Program-made: the position numbers and the translations under genes | Notes under the pieces: model-generated | The model's input: only the letters and a program-made list of their open reading frames with translations | What the model was told of the DNA's origin: nothing | Databases searched by the model: none | NCBI GenBank assembly: GCA_002401525.1 | Contig: NVTH01000014.1 | Location: 23,693 to 29,397, forward strand | Length of the DNA: 5,705 bases | From: Moraxellaceae bacterium | Lineage (GTDB): Bacteria > Pseudomonadota > Gammaproteobacteria > Pseudomonadales > UBA3067 | Reading direction: 5' to 3' | Shown here: piece by piece, positions 5,396-5,705 of the stretch | Position numbering within the stretch: position 1 is the first letter of the stretch | Layout of the letters: every line of letters starts with the position of its first letter

Positions 5396-5705
5396 ATGCC
5401 ATCAATTAGACAACTTACACTGCCAGCTTCTCAGCTTGCATTAATTTTTTCATTCACGCTGCATTTAGCCGGAGCCGCACTTTTCTATGCGCTTGAGAAT
5501 AGTTCTGAAGAAAACTTGATCGCAATTGATGCGCCACCCTCACCTATTTCAATTCGACACATAATCCTTCAACAAGCCATTCCCAACACTGTTCTCGAAA
5601 AACCTGCTCATCAACCAGAGCTTACTCCACCGTCCAAACAATTCGCTCAAAAAATTGAAAAGAAACCTACTCAGCCCATATCCACTCGGCCCACACCTAC
5701 TAAAC
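5396..5705 (+). CDS. tonB: TonB, N-terminal part (cut by window end)
   Basis: A partial gene: 103 codons are visible, with the C-terminal domain outside the window. TonB spans the inner membrane and periplasm and transmits energy from ExbB/ExbD to outer-membrane receptors. The visible part has a short N-terminus, one membrane segment (about 13-33) with S19-x-x-x-H23, the spacing of the functional Ser16/His20 pair of E. coli TonB, then a proline/lysine-rich linker from about residue 47 (APPSP, EKKPTQP, RPTPTK). The ATG lies 16 bases after the exbD stop with no evident Shine-Dalgarno, suggesting coupling within the exbB-exbD-tonB operon. Without the C-terminal domain the call rests on membrane motif, linker and gene order, which together are strong. 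Confidence 0.85.
   Translation, partial: MPSIRQLTLPASQLALIFSFTLHLAGAALFYALENSSEENLIAIDAPPSPISIRHIILQQAIPNTVLEKPAHQPELTPPSKQFAQKIEKKPTQPISTRPTPTK

Overview
The window looks like an accessory metal- or nutrient-uptake locus from a Gram-negative bacterium. Evidence for this is an outer-membrane TonB-dependent receptor, a complete exbB-exbD pair and the start of a tonB gene. The short ExbB/ExbD types (146 and 125 residues) and the moderate base composition would suit a marine-type gammaproteobacterium, but nothing here fixes the genus.

Layout. Positions 1-112 hold no gene I can support, only a small 16-bp direct repeat. Three genes on the minus strand read leftwards from about 4146 to 113: a 685-residue TonB-dependent receptor, a secreted Asp-box (BNR) beta-propeller protein with unusual Cys/His motifs, and a secreted TlpA-like thioredoxin with a CPPC site. 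The last two overlap by one base (TAATG). A five-copy 13-bp tandem repeat fills the receptor-propeller junction and includes the receptor stop codon. A 402-bp divergent intergenic region (4147-4548) carries a perfect 15-bp palindrome, a similar half-site, and a three-copy 11-bp tandem repeat. On the plus strand follow exbB (TTG start), exbD and a tonB gene cut off by the window end.

How the genes fit together. ExbB, ExbD and TonB would use the inner-membrane proton gradient to energise the divergently encoded receptor, so this appears to be a self-contained transport unit. The propeller and the thioredoxin are both predicted to act outside the cytoplasm. The propeller's His-rich N-terminus, CQCC and CPHH motifs suggest metal binding, and the thioredoxin could keep those cysteines reduced or deliver metal. 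A copper- or similar metal-handling role is my inference; the receptor does not itself reveal its substrate. No regulator gene lies in the window, and no clear Fur box was seen.
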